From: an uncultured delta proteobacterium
GTDB lineage: Bacteria > Desulfobacterota > Desulfobulbia > Desulfobulbales > Desulfocapsaceae
Reading direction: 5' to 3'
Assembly (NCBI GenBank): GCA_903901335.1
Contig: CAIUQR010000136.1
Span: 1-64,000, forward strand
DNA: 64,000 nucleotides
Shown one piece after another: positions 52,417-63,200 of this stretch (position 1 is the stretch's first letter; each line of letters begins with the position of its first letter). Under the pieces are notes generated by a model, which ran no database searches, was not told the DNA's origin, and saw only the letters and a program-made list of their open reading frames with translations. A program made the translations under genes and the position numbers.

Positions 52417-52920
52417 ATGCAGGGCACAAAAGGTTCCAGTAATTCAAGCGTCATCATTTCCAGGGTCATGCTGCCCGGGGACGCCAATGCGGCGGGCATT
52501 GCCCATGGCGGGGTGATTATGAAGGAAATCGACAACGCTGCCGGTGTGGTCGCTGTCCGGCATACCAGAAGGATCTGCGTCACTGCCTCTATCGATCGGC
52601 TCGACTTTCACAAACCATCATTCATTGGCAACCTCGTGACAGTCAAGGCGAGTGTCAATATGGTTGGAACTACCTCGATGGAGATCGGCGTCAGAGTCGA
52701 AACTGAAGACCTTATGGCCGGAACTGTCACGCACCTCGCCTCGGCCTACCTGACCTTCGTCGCCCTGGATGAAAACCGGCGTCCGGTGGCGGTACCGCCG
52801 TTGGAACTGGTCACGGATGAGGATCATCGGAGAAACCGGGAGGCGATGGCCCGACGGGCGCTGCGACTTACTGAGAAGCGGAAGGAATCGGCCTGCCAGG
52901 AGGATTCGACAAGGTGTTAG
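52417..52920 (+). CDS. Hotdog-fold acyl-CoA thioesterase (YciA/BFIT type)
   Basis: A 167-residue hotdog protein. 'LPGDANAAGIAHGGVIMKEIDNAAGVVAVRHTRRICVTASIDRLDF' holds the substrate loop and catalytic region (N-A-x-G-x-x-H-G-G), typical of acyl-CoA hydrolases. It then runs 'VTVKASVNMVGTTSMEIGVRVE' and 'THLASAYLTFVALDENRRPVAVPPL'. It frees CoA from acyl-CoA. The chain length is not readable. It has a C-terminal charged tail (ARRALRLTEKRKES). Confidence 0.88.
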   Translation: MQGTKGSSNSSVIISRVMLPGDANAAGIAHGGVIMKEIDNAAGVVAVRHTRRICVTASIDRLDFHKPSFIGNLVTVKASVNMVGTTSMEIGVRVETEDLMAGTVTHLASAYLTFVALDENRRPVAVPPLELVTDEDHRRNREAMARRALRLTEKRKESACQEDSTRC

Positions 52921-53076
52921 TCATATATACTGGAAAGATATGGACTTTTGGAGAAGAATATTTTCAGCAAAGGATGAGTCTTTCCATATATTTGTCCTTT
53001 TGGACGATGATATATAGATCAGCAGAATAACTTGTTAGGACAAGAACCGGAGCAAAGGAATAAGGAAAATAGCTTC

Positions 53077-53622
53077 ATGATCACAAAATGGCTTCATATG
53101 GTAGATCTGGGAGGAAACCCATGGGTTCTCCCAATTTGGTCGGCTGTTAATCACGCTATGGAGAAGGGCACTTTTCCACGTGTTGGCAATGACGTTCGTG
53201 AGCTTGGCCTATATATTTCAACTCGGCTGGATATGCTTCCAATAACAATTGGAAGAATTAACACCGGTTGGAAGAATCTGCACTCCGAGGCTCTGAAATT
53301 TGCTGACAAATATCAGTTTCAAAAGAACAAAGACGGCATTGGCATACCAGTAGACCGGGCATTTCTCATTTAGTTGCTCGTTGATATTGACGCATTTTTA
53401 TTCGAGACAAACTCCTGCTGTGAATTGATGATGACATTCTTGCAAAAGATGCTCAATCACCTTGGGGAAACAATTGAGCAAGAGAAAATCACCAAGAAAT
53501 TCCGTGGAATACTGATAAAGAGTGGCCACAATCCAAATTGGTTCCGTTTGCTTGACGCCGAAAGGAATTTCTTCATTCACATGGCAACGCCTTTCGTAGC
53601 AAGTGAGTGTAAATGTACATAG
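53077..53622 (+). pseudogene. Orphan protein interrupted by an in-frame TAG
   Basis: One frame runs from ATG 53077 (AAGGA upstream) to 53622 with a single TAG at 53371-53373. Before it: 'WLHMVDLGGNPWVLPIWSAV', 'DVRELGLYISTRLDMLPITI'. After it: 'LLVDIDAFLFETNSCCELMM' and 'LLDAERNFFIHMATPFVA'. The helical make-up and the 'R..F.H' ending recall HEPN-like domains, but this is a weak resemblance. CAG to TAG is the simplest explanation; readthrough or pyrrolysine use is possible but nothing else supports it. The 3' end after 'PFVA' looks cut short, where it meets the next orphan. Confidence 0.55.
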
Positions 53623-54142
53623 ACTTGTATCGTATCCTCTTACCGTCCGTATCCCGATCGGTACCTTTTTTATTTCAACCAACCCTTCTGCTCAAAATAT
53701 GGTAACAACTGCTGAGAACAAATTCCAACTGGATACGAATGAATGGAAAAACGTTCTCCCGGAGGCCGCGTGTGCGAACCGTCCGAAGGATATCCCCTCT
53801 GGGGATGACACATTTACTGTCCAACGCTCACCGAAACAGGCTGAGTTAATGAAACTGATGCCGGCTTTAGACAAAGCGCATGTTAGCAAAGCAACACGGC
53901 AAGCCGCGGTATGGATCATCACCGATAATGCTGACTACAATGACCTTGGGATTCTTGTAGTAAGTCAGTTCGGGTTTGGTGGTTCACGGGCGATTAATGA
54001 AAATGAGACGGCACAGGCAATAAAGATTGTCAATGATGCAGGGATTGATATCACCCATAAAATGATTTGGAAGGACAAACAAATTGTTCTCAATGGCTTG
54101 AAGGATACCGACCTTAGAAATTGGCTGAAAGCAAAAAAATGA
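53603..54142 (+). CDS. Orphan protein, probably N-terminally truncated
   Basis: A frame of 179 residues starting at a GTG. The middle reads 'YPLTVRIPIGTFFISTNPSA', then QNMVTTAENKFQL, 'AACANRPKDIPSGDDTF' and the C-terminal 'ATRQAAVWIITDNADYNDLG', ending in DLRNWLKAKK. It looks like an extracellular beta-rich domain with a helical end, but there is no signal peptide, and the frame overlaps the end of the preceding broken gene by 20 bases. This suggests that the 5' part was lost when the two fragments were joined. I do not recognise the family. Confidence 0.5.
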   Translation: MSVNVHRLVSYPLTVRIPIGTFFISTNPSAQNMVTTAENKFQLDTNEWKNVLPEAACANRPKDIPSGDDTFTVQRSPKQAELMKLMPALDKAHVSKATRQAAVWIITDNADYNDLGILVVSQFGFGGSRAINENETAQAIKIVNDAGIDITHKMIWKDKQIVLNGLKDTDLRNWLKAKK

Positions 54143-54269
54143 GACGTGCTCACTTTTGATCCCTGGGGGCCGCCGAGGAGGAGCTGAGATCGCTTTTACC
54201 TTTTCTTGAACGGCTCACAGCTGTTGTGGACTTACGGAAGATTGAAAAGAGACATTGGCGGAAGACCTG

Positions 54270-55133
54270 ATGACATTCTGGAACGTGATTCTTTTACCCC
54301 TTATTTTCCTGGGTGTATTCCTTATCGGGGGATTCATACTGGTTTCCCTCTGCCTCATCATCTTCGAAATTGTCTTCGGGATTCTGTGGATATTGATATT
54401 CGACGGAACATCGAAAAGGGCGGTTGTGAAGATGACCTTTTTACGAGGGGGAAAGTATACATGGGTCAATATTTTCACGTGTATAGCAACCTCCATTGCG
54501 GTATGCGGATTCGCTCTCTTTTGCATTGCACTGTTCGACAAATGCTTGGTGCCGAGACCGACTCCATCCTGGCAGTCGACGCTACAGGAAATCGACACTG
54601 CTGTTGTGTTCGGATTCGGCTACGGAAAAAACGGGGCCGGAAGGATGATCCCAGGAGAGACGAATTCATTCCTGCTCACATGGACGATTGAGCACACATC
54701 GGCAAAAACCCTGTTCGTTCAGGAAGGTGTATGGACAGCCGCCTGCAGGGAAACGGATACGACCTGCAACGTCTCCGGAAGGGAACTGCAAAGGATTCAC
54801 CTCGACACAAAGACGATCGATGTCAATACACTGGAGGCCTGTTTCTGCGCACTGCAGCAAATGGAGAGACACCAGAAAAACCGGGCGGTTGTCATCGCCC
54901 ATCCGATGCAACTCCAACGTGTTATATGGGATTTGGAAAAGGTTAAAGGGGAAAACTATCAGTTCATTGTCCCGGAAATTTCCGATACCCCTTTTCCTTC
55001 CCATTCCGTGCAGTGGCGTACGCGGAATCGTTTCTTCTACACGGCATCGGAAGTCTTTGCCCGTATTCGCGATTATTTCGCCGGCATCCCTTCAGAATGC
55101 AGGGTCCCCTATGACCACACCGATGCCGGTTAA
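54270..55133 (+). CDS. DUF218 (YdcF/ElyC-like) membrane protein
   Basis: A 287-residue protein with two or three N-terminal transmembrane helices (~5-45 and ~75-97) and a soluble domain. 'IDTAVVFGFGYGKNGAGRMIPGETNSFLL' matches the DUF218 start ('..VVLG.G......R...G....N...L'), and 'VVIAHPMQLQRVIWDLEKVKG' fits the later helix that in ElyC and YdcF follows a conserved 'T.p.H..R'. DUF218 proteins act in envelope and lipid-carrier metabolism or are unassigned. GGAAG lies 6 bases before ATG 54270, better than the TTG at 54255. Confidence 0.7.
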   Translation: MTFWNVILLPLIFLGVFLIGGFILVSLCLIIFEIVFGILWILIFDGTSKRAVVKMTFLRGGKYTWVNIFTCIATSIAVCGFALFCIALFDKCLVPRPTPSWQSTLQEIDTAVVFGFGYGKNGAGRMIPGETNSFLLTWTIEHTSAKTLFVQEGVWTAACRETDTTCNVSGRELQRIHLDTKTIDVNTLEACFCALQQMERHQKNRAVVIAHPMQLQRVIWDLEKVKGENYQFIVPEISDTPFPSHSVQWRTRNRFFYTASEVFARIRDYFAGIPSECRVPYDHTDAG

Positions 55134-55138
55134 GACGA

Positions 55139-55918
55139 TCAGCCTACCTGAACGGCAAGCATCGAGATCGAGCCGCCATCAACTCCCTGCACCGGAAAGC
55201 TGACAGGTTCCTTTTCCCGGCGCAGACCAAGCACATACAGCAAGGGCAGGTAATGCTCCGGCGTCGGAACAGACAGGATCGCATCACGGCCTAAACTCTG
55301 ATAGTCGATAAGCGGAGCAGAGTCGCCTTTGCTCAATACGTCCCGTGCCTGTTCCTCGAATCGCTCCGCCCAATCATATGGATGGACCGCAGGGTTATTC
55401 CAGGCGTAGGCGCTTAGATTATGGACGATATTGCCGCTGCCGATGATCAGAACACCTTCTTCCCGCAGTGACCGGAGCCTTTTCCCCAATTCGTAATGAA
55501 AGCTCGGCGGCTGCGTCGCATCAATGCTGAGCTGGACAACAGGGATATCCGCATCCGGAAAGACGTGGCACAGCACCGCCCAGGTTCCATGGTCGAGCCC
55601 CCAGCTTTCATCAAGCCGTACCGGAACAGGGGCAAGCAGATCCTGAACAGCTCGTGCAAGTTCGAGGCTGCCGGGCGCCGGATATTCGATCTGATACAGC
55701 TCTTTTGGGAAACCGCCAAAATCGTGAATGGTAGGAGGCATGAGGTTTGACATTACCGCACAGAACGACACATACCAATGCGCAGACACGGCAAGCACCG
55801 CCTTCGGTCGCGGCATGGATTTGCCGATAGATGCCCATCCTTCAGTATACCTGTTCGTTGCTAAGGCATTCATCGGATTGCCATGTCCGAAAAAAATTGC
55901 AGGCATCAGATTACTCAA
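55139..55918 (-). CDS. ygiD: DODA-type extradiol aromatic ring-opening dioxygenase (YgiD)
   Basis: A 259-residue class III extradiol dioxygenase. The metal ligands appear in 'AIFFGHGNPMNAL', 'VLAVSAHWYV' and 'GLDHGTWAVLCHVFPDADIPVVQLS', and the catalytic His in 'IIGSGNIVHNLSAYAW'. YgiD converts L-DOPA to 4,5-seco-DOPA in vitro; the natural substrate in an anaerobe is unclear. TTG 55918 is chosen because GGGAGA precedes it at the right spacing; ATG 55906 is the alternative. The gene converges on the DUF218 gene with a gap of five bases. Confidence 0.85.
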   Translation of the reverse strand: MSNLMPAIFFGHGNPMNALATNRYTEGWASIGKSMPRPKAVLAVSAHWYVSFCAVMSNLMPPTIHDFGGFPKELYQIEYPAPGSLELARAVQDLLAPVPVRLDESWGLDHGTWAVLCHVFPDADIPVVQLSIDATQPPSFHYELGKRLRSLREEGVLIIGSGNIVHNLSAYAWNNPAVHPYDWAERFEEQARDVLSKGDSAPLIDYQSLGRDAILSVPTPEHYLPLLYVLGLRREKEPVSFPVQGVDGGSISMLAVQVG

Positions 55919-56185
55919 GGTAATTCTCCCTTTTAATGATCTCGTCTTTTTACGGGACTGTGATATTTGATTCCTCTGCCAGGCTGTTCATAACAACATA
56001 ACGACAGGCCGGGCAAAATACAAGGGCCTCGATCAGACAATGAATGGAGTATAAAAATAGGCGATGATTGGTCACATCTCTTCTTTTCCTCAAGGTTTTT
56101 TTATTCCTTGCACTCGATGTGACGATTACACTATTGTGCTTTCTGAAAAGGTATTGATCACGCTATTGTTTTGATGAGGTTCGCC

Positions 56186-58648
56186 ATGACCATTGAAAAT
56201 CCCGAGCTGCAACTGGCCGACGATTTCGTCCGGTTCACCAACTGCCATATCTTTCTGACCGGCAAAGCCGGAACCGGCAAGACAACCTTTCTCCATAACC
56301 TGAAGAAGAAGACCCACAAACGCATGGTGGTCACGGCACCGACCGGCGTTGCTGCCATTAATGCCGGCGGCATGACCCTGCATTCATTTTTTCAGATGCC
56401 CTTCGGTCCGTTTGTGCCGGGAAGCGAAAACCAGGAGGACCGGCGCCGGTTCAGCAAGGAAAAGATCAATATCATCAAGAGCCTGGACCTCCTGGTGATC
56501 GATGAGATCAGCATGGTGCGGGCCGATCTGCTCGATGGGGTCGATGCGGTGCTCAAACGCTACCGCCGAAGTGCCCTGCCCTTCGGAGGGGTGCAGCTCC
56601 TGATGATCGGCGATCTGCTTCAGCTCTCCCCGGTGGTAAAGGACGCTGAATGGCAGATCCTGCAGCAGTATTATCCCTCCGCCTATTTTTTTGACAGCCG
56701 TGCACTGCGCGACACCGAACTGATCCCCATTGAACTGAAGCATATCTACCGGCAGTCGGACACCCGTTTCATCGATCTCCTTAACCGTGTCCGCGACAAC
56801 CGGCTCGACCCGCCCACCCTGCAGAAACTCAACAGCCGCTATATCCCGGATTTTACCCCGCTCGACGGCTTCATCACCCTCTGCACCCACAACAGCAACG
56901 CCGACGCGATCAATCTTGCCAAGCTGCAGGCCTTACAGAAAAAACCCCACCGGTTCCCGGCTGAAATCGAAGGGGATTTCCCCGAGCATATCTATCCGAC
57001 CCCCGCCCTGCTTGAACTGAAGGTGGAGGCGCAGGTCATGTTCGTTCGCAACGACCCCCTGCCTGAAAAACGCTATTACAACGGGAAAATCGGGAAAATC
57101 ACCCGCATTTCGACCGCGTCTATCTGTATACAATGCCCTGGGGATTCAAGCGAGATCGAGGTTGAACCGACGACCTGGGAAAACATCGAATATAAACTCG
57201 ACCCGGAAACCCTGGAAATCACCCAGAACAAGATCGGCTCCTTCTTGCAATTTCCGCTGAAACTGGCCTGGGCCATCACCATCCATAAAAGCCAGGGACT
57301 GACCTTTGACCGGGCCATCATCGATGCTAAAGCCGCCTTTGCCCACGGACAGGTCTATGTGGCCCTGAGCCGCTGCAAGACATTCGAGGGTATGGTGCTG
57401 AGCTCACCTCTGTCCACCCTTGCGGTAAAGACCGATCAGAAGGTATTGCATTTCGTCGAGCAGGCAAGCCGGACCCCTCCCTCGCAGGAAAAACTCGCGA
57501 GAGCCAAGATCAGCTACCAGCAGCAGCTCCTGACCGAATGTTTCGATTTTCAGCTCCTGCGCTCACAGCTTAGCCGCCTGCGGGCGGTGCTGCTCAACAA
57601 TGCCCGGGTTCTCCAGGTGTCGGGTATCAGCGAGATCGGGCAGCTGGAGAAGACCTGCAACGAAGAGATTTTCACCGTCAGTGAAAATTTTGAACACCAG
57701 CTGACCAGACTCTTCGCCGCAGGGACCCTCCCCGAATCCGATGCCGCCATTCTCGAACGGATCGCCAAGGCCTCGGCCTACTTTCAGGAAAAACTGAACT
57801 CGCTGCTGATCCCCTTCGTTACCGACCTCCAGATAGATACCGACAATAAAGAGATCCGGAAAAAGGCAAAGGATGCAACCAAATACCTCCGGGAAGAAAC
57901 CGCGGTGAAGCTGGCTGCGGTCCGGTCCTGCCAGACCGGCTTTTCGCCGGCAACATACCTGCGCGCTGTTTCGGCAGCCGAAGTCGACCTCAAGCCCGTC
58001 AGAGAAAAGAAGCAACAGTTCGCAATCACAAGTGAATCCGATATTAAACACCCCGCTCTCTTCCAGACCTTGAAGGAGTGGCGCTCGCAAAAAGCAGCTC
58101 AGGAAAATATTGCCCACTTCCACGTTATGCACCAGAAGACGCTGGTGCAGATTGCGGCCTACCTGCCCGATAGTCTGCAGGCCTTAAGCAAAATTAAAGG
58201 CATCGGCAAATATCTTTTGGAAAAATACGGCCAGGAGCTGGTGGCTCTGGTCTCCACCTACCTCCGGGAACACGCCATTACGGAAACAGTACTCCCCGAG
58301 CTCGTCCACACCGCAACCAAAGCCGAAAAGAAGATCGATACCAAACAGATCAGTCTTGAGATGTTCGAAAGAAATCTATCCATCCCTCAGATTGCCGGGG
58401 AACGCGGGCTGGCCATTCCAACCATCGAGGTCCATCTCGCTTTTTTTGTCGAAGCGGGCGGACTTTCGATCAAAAAGATGCTGGAATCCGAGAAGCAACT
58501 GGCCATTGAAAAAAAACTTGCCGAGGTGCAGGGAAATTCCCTGCGCGAGGTAAAAGAGGCCCTGGGAGACGGCTATTCTTACGGTGAGATACGCATGGTT
58601 CTGGCCCACCTGAAATACCTTGAGAAAAACGACCGGAAGGATGCTTGA
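56186..58648 (+). CDS. PIF1-like helicase with HRDC and helix-turn-helix modules
   Basis: About 820 residues. Residues ~15-430 are an SF1B helicase: Walker A 'IFLTGKAGTGKTTFLHNL', motif Ia 'VTAPTGVAAINAGGMTLHSFF', Walker B 'LLVIDEISMVRADLLDGVD', motif III 'LLMIGDLLQLSPVV', and motif V/VI 'ITIHKSQGLTFDRAIID' with 'YVALSRCKTFEGMVL'. A long helical spacer follows. Residues ~640-720 form an HRDC domain ('HVMHQKTLVQIAAYLPDSLQALSKIKGIG'). The end (~735-815) is a helix-turn-helix of the type found after RecQ-like proteins ('DTKQISLEMFERNLSIPQIAGERGLAI'). PIF1-type helicases unwind G4s, R-loops and stalled forks. ATG 56186 has GAGGT. It converges on recD. Confidence 0.9.
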   Translation: MTIENPELQLADDFVRFTNCHIFLTGKAGTGKTTFLHNLKKKTHKRMVVTAPTGVAAINAGGMTLHSFFQMPFGPFVPGSENQEDRRRFSKEKINIIKSLDLLVIDEISMVRADLLDGVDAVLKRYRRSALPFGGVQLLMIGDLLQLSPVVKDAEWQILQQYYPSAYFFDSRALRDTELIPIELKHIYRQSDTRFIDLLNRVRDNRLDPPTLQKLNSRYIPDFTPLDGFITLCTHNSNADAINLAKLQALQKKPHRFPAEIEGDFPEHIYPTPALLELKVEAQVMFVRNDPLPEKRYYNGKIGKITRISTASICIQCPGDSSEIEVEPTTWENIEYKLDPETLEITQNKIGSFLQFPLKLAWAITIHKSQGLTFDRAIIDAKAAFAHGQVYVALSRCKTFEGMVLSSPLSTLAVKTDQKVLHFVEQASRTPPSQEKLARAKISYQQQLLTECFDFQLLRSQLSRLRAVLLNNARVLQVSGISEIGQLEKTCNEEIFTVSENFEHQLTRLFAAGTLPESDAAILERIAKASAYFQEKLNSLLIPFVTDLQIDTDNKEIRKKAKDATKYLREETAVKLAAVRSCQTGFSPATYLRAVSAAEVDLKPVREKKQQFAITSESDIKHPALFQTLKEWRSQKAAQENIAHFHVMHQKTLVQIAAYLPDSLQALSKIKGIGKYLLEKYGQELVALVSTYLREHAITETVLPELVHTATKAEKKIDTKQISLEMFERNLSIPQIAGERGLAIPTIEVHLAFFVEAGGLSIKKMLESEKQLAIEKKLAEVQGNSLREVKEALGDGYSYGEIRMVLAHLKYLEKNDRKDA

Positions 58649-58672
58649 GACAAGAGCCGATCCCTTTTTAGA

Positions 58673-60295
58673 TCAGGGTAATGACACCCTGTCTTTCAGG
58701 CCGCTGAAGCGTTCGATTTTACCGGCGAGCGCCTGCAGCAGGATCTCCTTTTCGGTTGCCATCAGGACCCGTTTTTTGGCGCGGGTCACAGCGGTGTAGA
58801 TGAGTTCACGGCTGAGGATCCGGTTTTCCTGCTCCGGCAGCACGACCAGGACCTCATCGAATTCCGACCCCTGGCATTTATGGATAGTCAGGGCATAGGC
58901 GGTCTCGCAGGGGGGCAGGCGGTACGGCAGACAGGTCTTGAATGTCCTGTCCGGGCGTTCGAACCAGACCTTCAGGACACCATCGGCGGGATCGGGCAGG
59001 CAGATGCCGATATCACCATTGGAGAGATCGAGAGAGTAATCATTCCGGGTGATCAATATCGGCCTACCCGGATACCAGATTTTCGACAGACAATCGTACC
59101 CTTTTCCGGCAAGATGCTGCTCCACCGTTGCATTGATCCCCTCCACTCCCCGGTGGCCATGGCGTACCGCGCAGAGAACCCGAAAGCCGTTGAAGGTTGC
59201 AAATACCTGCTCGTATCCGGCTCCTCTGCCTCGCACGGCCTGCGCCATATACAAGGCATAGCGGTTGCCGACAAAGTCCGGCAGAGGTTTTGTCAACAGA
59301 CCGACATGCTCAAGGGCCGGATCGGCAAGCAGCTGCCAGGCCGCTTCGTTATCGCCCCTGTTGACCGCCTGGGAAAGCTGTTTGATTGAGGTGTTGAATC
59401 GATAGGTCTTCTGCAGTTCCACCGTGTTCTCCGGCAGTGCCCGGACCAGGTCGATAAGCACCGCTCCCGACTCCACCGAGGCCAGCTGATCTTTATCGCC
59501 GAGCAGGAGCAGCCGGGAGCCCGGCTTTAAGGCATCGACCAGCTTGCTCATCATCGCCAGATCGACCATGGAGGCCTCGTCGACCACCACCACATCCCAG
59601 GGCAAGGGATTTTCCCTGGTGTGGCGGAATCGTGGTGAATTTTTGCGGGCGCCCAGAAGTCTGTGCAGGGTCCGGGCCTCGGTCGGGACGGCCGCCTTGA
59701 CCGAACCGGGAAACGGCAGCATCTCCAGGCTGCCGCCAACCGACTGGCTGAGACGCATCGCGGCCTTGCCGGTGGGAGCGGCAAGGGCCACCTGCAGATC
59801 ATTGCCGAAGGCCTGCAGCAGAAGACCGATGATCCGGACAACGGTGCTGGTCTTGCCGGTTCCGGGCCCGCCGGAGATGATGCAGAGAGCCCTGCGCATC
59901 GCCGTCCCGGCAGCCTTCTTCTGCAGGTCTTCCTCCTCTGTGTCCGGACCGAAACACGCATCCAGCAGCACCTTACCCTCCGGCACCGGAAAGTTCTGTT
60001 TGGCCAGCTCTTTCATCTGGACGGCCAACCGCACCTCATAGGTGAAGTACCGGTGCAAATAGAGACGGCCATGGCTGAGAACAAGCGGCGTCAGATCGCC
60101 CGCCGAGACCAGGCTGGTCCCGGCCAGGATTTCCTCTTCCTGCTTCCGGACCGGCAGACAGCTGTGCCCGGAAGCAAGCGCAGCTGAGAGATCCCGAACC
60201 ACGGTCTCAAAGGTCCTTTTTTCTTCACCGGCAAGACCTGAGCGAGAGGCCAGAAACCCGGCAAAATGGATATCGAGCAGGCTGTAGTCAGGCAT
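58673..60295 (-). CDS. recD: Exodeoxyribonuclease V alpha subunit
   Basis: A 540-residue RecD, the 5'-3' helicase of RecBCD. Walker A 'CIISGGPGTGKTSTVVRIIG', motif Ia 'ALAAPTGKAAMRLSQSV', Walker B 'DVVVVDEASMVDLAMM', motif III 'LLLLGDKDQLASVESGAV', and motif VI 'AYALTIHKCQGSEFDEVLVVLP' with 'RELIYTAVTRAKKRVLMA'. The N-terminal ~110 residues bind RecB and RecC. Its ATG shares the A of the recB stop (TAATG), a sure sign of translational coupling. It is the last gene of the operon. Confidence 0.95.
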   Translation of the reverse strand: MPDYSLLDIHFAGFLASRSGLAGEEKRTFETVVRDLSAALASGHSCLPVRKQEEEILAGTSLVSAGDLTPLVLSHGRLYLHRYFTYEVRLAVQMKELAKQNFPVPEGKVLLDACFGPDTEEEDLQKKAAGTAMRRALCIISGGPGTGKTSTVVRIIGLLLQAFGNDLQVALAAPTGKAAMRLSQSVGGSLEMLPFPGSVKAAVPTEARTLHRLLGARKNSPRFRHTRENPLPWDVVVVDEASMVDLAMMSKLVDALKPGSRLLLLGDKDQLASVESGAVLIDLVRALPENTVELQKTYRFNTSIKQLSQAVNRGDNEAAWQLLADPALEHVGLLTKPLPDFVGNRYALYMAQAVRGRGAGYEQVFATFNGFRVLCAVRHGHRGVEGINATVEQHLAGKGYDCLSKIWYPGRPILITRNDYSLDLSNGDIGICLPDPADGVLKVWFERPDRTFKTCLPYRLPPCETAYALTIHKCQGSEFDEVLVVLPEQENRILSRELIYTAVTRAKKRVLMATEKEILLQALAGKIERFSGLKDRVSLP

Positions 60296-63200
60296 TATTT
60301 TCCGCTCCCCAGACACAGATTCAGTCTCTCCAGCAGATCTTTATCCGGCAGAGTGAAATAGACACCGCTACCGGGGATCGTCGGAATCATTCCCCGAACG
60401 AAGAGGTACATCACCCCGCCGAAATGGCGCTGGTAGTCGTACTCCGGCTGCACGTTTTGCAGATGCCGATGCAGGACCAGGGTGTAAATCCAGTACTGCA
60501 GTCCGTAGTTATGGGCTGCCATCGCCCGGACAAGATTGCCGGGCAGGTAATCACTGAGGTGGTTTCCCAGATAATTTGTTTTATAATCAAGGAGATAATA
60601 TTTGCCGGCATGTTCACAGAAGAGATCGACGAAACCGGTCAGATACCCCTGCATCACCTTATGGCTGAGCGGGGTCACGGCAGGCTCGTCCGCAAGGATG
60701 GTATTGATCTCAAGGGTAGAGATCCGGTCCGGATGAAAATAGAAAGGCATCTCCTTGATGCATCGTTCTTCGGCAAGGGCTGCCAGATTGAAGGGAGTAC
60801 CGGTATCAAGGGTCAGCGGTGTGGTAACAATATTATGCAGCAGCCTCTGCAGGGTCTTGTCCTCCGCCTTTACTCCATAACGGGAACACCGCCGCGAGAC
60901 CTCCTCGCTCTGGTCGGCACCTGCCGCAATGACGGCAAATGATGCTGCCTCCAGAATATCATGGACGACATTGCCGAAACCGGCCCCGGCCGGCAGATCG
61001 AGGCAGGGGATCGGAACTGTCTCCCCCGTTGGCCCAACCGGCAGGGGCTGGTCGTCATATTCGCTGAGAGAGGCCATGGCCGAGTAGCTTGACATCTGCC
61101 AGTCGGAGTGCAGGCTGCGCCCTGATGGCGGGAGCGGGGCAAGCTCTGCTGCAGCCGAATCACCCCTTATGTAAGGCACCCTCTCTTTCTGCTCACGGGG
61201 GATGATCAGATGGGCAACAGAGCGCTGATCCCCCGATGGTTGAAGAATGGCCCCCTGCGTTTGAAAATCGACAGAGCCGCCAGGAAAGAGCAGATAACCA
61301 AGGGCCGAGTCGAAGGAATCCGACCTCTTCTGCACATCCGCCCAGAAGACATAGCAGCAGAGTCTGGCCCTGGTCACCGCCACATAGACCAGTCGCAACT
61401 CCTCGGCCAACTCCTCGGCCAGCGCCTTCTCTCTGCGTTTCTCAAACTGTTCCGAACCGAGATCAACCACCAGCCGATGGTCCTGATCGTGGCAGGAGAT
61501 CATCGATTTTTCGTGCCGCAATCTGGTGGACCGGCTCCACAGATACGGACAGAAGACAATCGGATACTCCAGGCCCTTGGAACGGTGCATCGTCACAATG
61601 CGAACCGCCTCTTCGTCACTTTCCAGGCGAAGCTCGACATCTTCGGCACCGTGACCTCCGCTCATCATGGTCTGCAGCCACTGCAGGGTCTGACCGATCC
61701 CTGCATTCTCCGCACTCTCTTCAGTCTGGATCAGCTCCAGAAGGTGATGAATATTGGCGATCTTCCGCTCGGCCGACCTCTCTTTTGCCAAGGTGGCCAG
61801 GATCTCCTCATCGGTCAGGAACCTGTTCATCATGGTCAGAAATCCCTGCTCCTGCCAGAGCTTGCAGTAGGCCTGAAAACGGCTGTGCCAGCCATCGAAC
61901 CGCCCTTCATCCTGCCAGATCCGCTGCAACTCATCGCCCGACAGACCAAACCACCGTATTGTCATCGCCGTTTTCAGGAGCTGAATATCGCCGGGAGCGG
62001 CAATCGCCTCAAGCAGGCGGAACAGCTCCTGACAGGCATCAGTTTGAAAAACCGATCGACGGCTGACGACCACGGCCGGGATAGATACTTCGGCAAAGCT
62101 CTGCCGATAGTGTTCGGCCTGCTCGTTGGTCCGCACCAGAATCGCAATATCCTTTGGTCTGACGGGTCGGGTTTCCCCTTTTGCACTCAGCAATACCGGG
62201 TTTTCGACCTCAAGCAGGCGCAGCACCTCGCTGACGGTGAACTGCAGGATCTCCTCAGCCGCCCTAGACGAACTCCAGCTTCTGCCCTCGTCTGCTTCCT
62301 GCAGCTGACAGTGGACCAGTGCCGGCAGGGCCTGGACGTTCTTCTGTAACGAACCTTCCTCGATGGACCGGGCAGGGACGACCCGGTGATACCCCATAAT
62401 GGTCTCCGGAAAACCGAAGGGCTGCGGTCGCGACAAAAACAGCCTGTTGATCTCTTCGACCAGATGCGGGTGGGAACGGTAGTTTTTGTCCAGGGTCAGA
62501 TAGAGGTCTGCAGACTCCTTGGCCTTGAAATAGGAGAAGATATCCGCGCCCCGGAATTTGTAGATGGCCTGCTTGGGGTCACCGATCAGGTAGAGATAAT
62601 GCCCCCCTCCCCCGAACAGGGTCTGAAAAATATACCACTGGGCCTCGTCGGTGTCTTGAAATTCATCAATCAAGGCCACCTTGTATCGCTCTTTCAAGAC
62701 GCGCTGGAGTTCAAGGCCGCGCTCTTCCTTCAAGGCCCTGGACAGACGCAGTATCAGGTCGTCAAAGGACATGGTGCCACGCTGGAAGAGGCGTCTCTCC
62801 ACCTCTGTCTTCAGCTCCTGGGCCAGCCCGACCCGGAAGGACAGCAGAAGACCATCTATCGCCGTCAGCAGATCGGTTATCTCGTTATCCGGCAGGGTCC
62901 AGGAGGCCAGATAGGCGTTTTTCTTCTCCTCACCGCGTAATTTTTGCCCGTTGAGCTCACCCGTCAGTCCCGCCCGGTCCAGCAAAAAAAGGCCGGCGGG
63001 TTGCCCGTCGTTCAGCCCGCGGAAAAATTCATCGAGACCCTGCCACCAGCCGGTAAAATTCTGACAGAAATCCTTCTTGAACTTCTGCTCTGCCACCCCT
63101 TGTTGAAAGAAAGGGTGGAGTTCGGCGCTGCAGCGCTGCCACCAGGCGGCCATCCGGGCGTAGGCTGTTGTAAGCATGTCCTGGGCCGTGGCCGGTTCGG

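Noticed and set aside
52921..53076. Integron attC-like site (a GTTAGG core-like string near 53034) in the small-gene region
   Set aside because: No matching 5' core site pairs with it, and no repeated attC occurs after the other small genes.
53371..53373. TAG as a pyrrolysine codon
   Set aside because: Single case, no PYLIS-like or pyl gene evidence in the window, and the flanking gene looks decayed; CAG to TAG is simpler.
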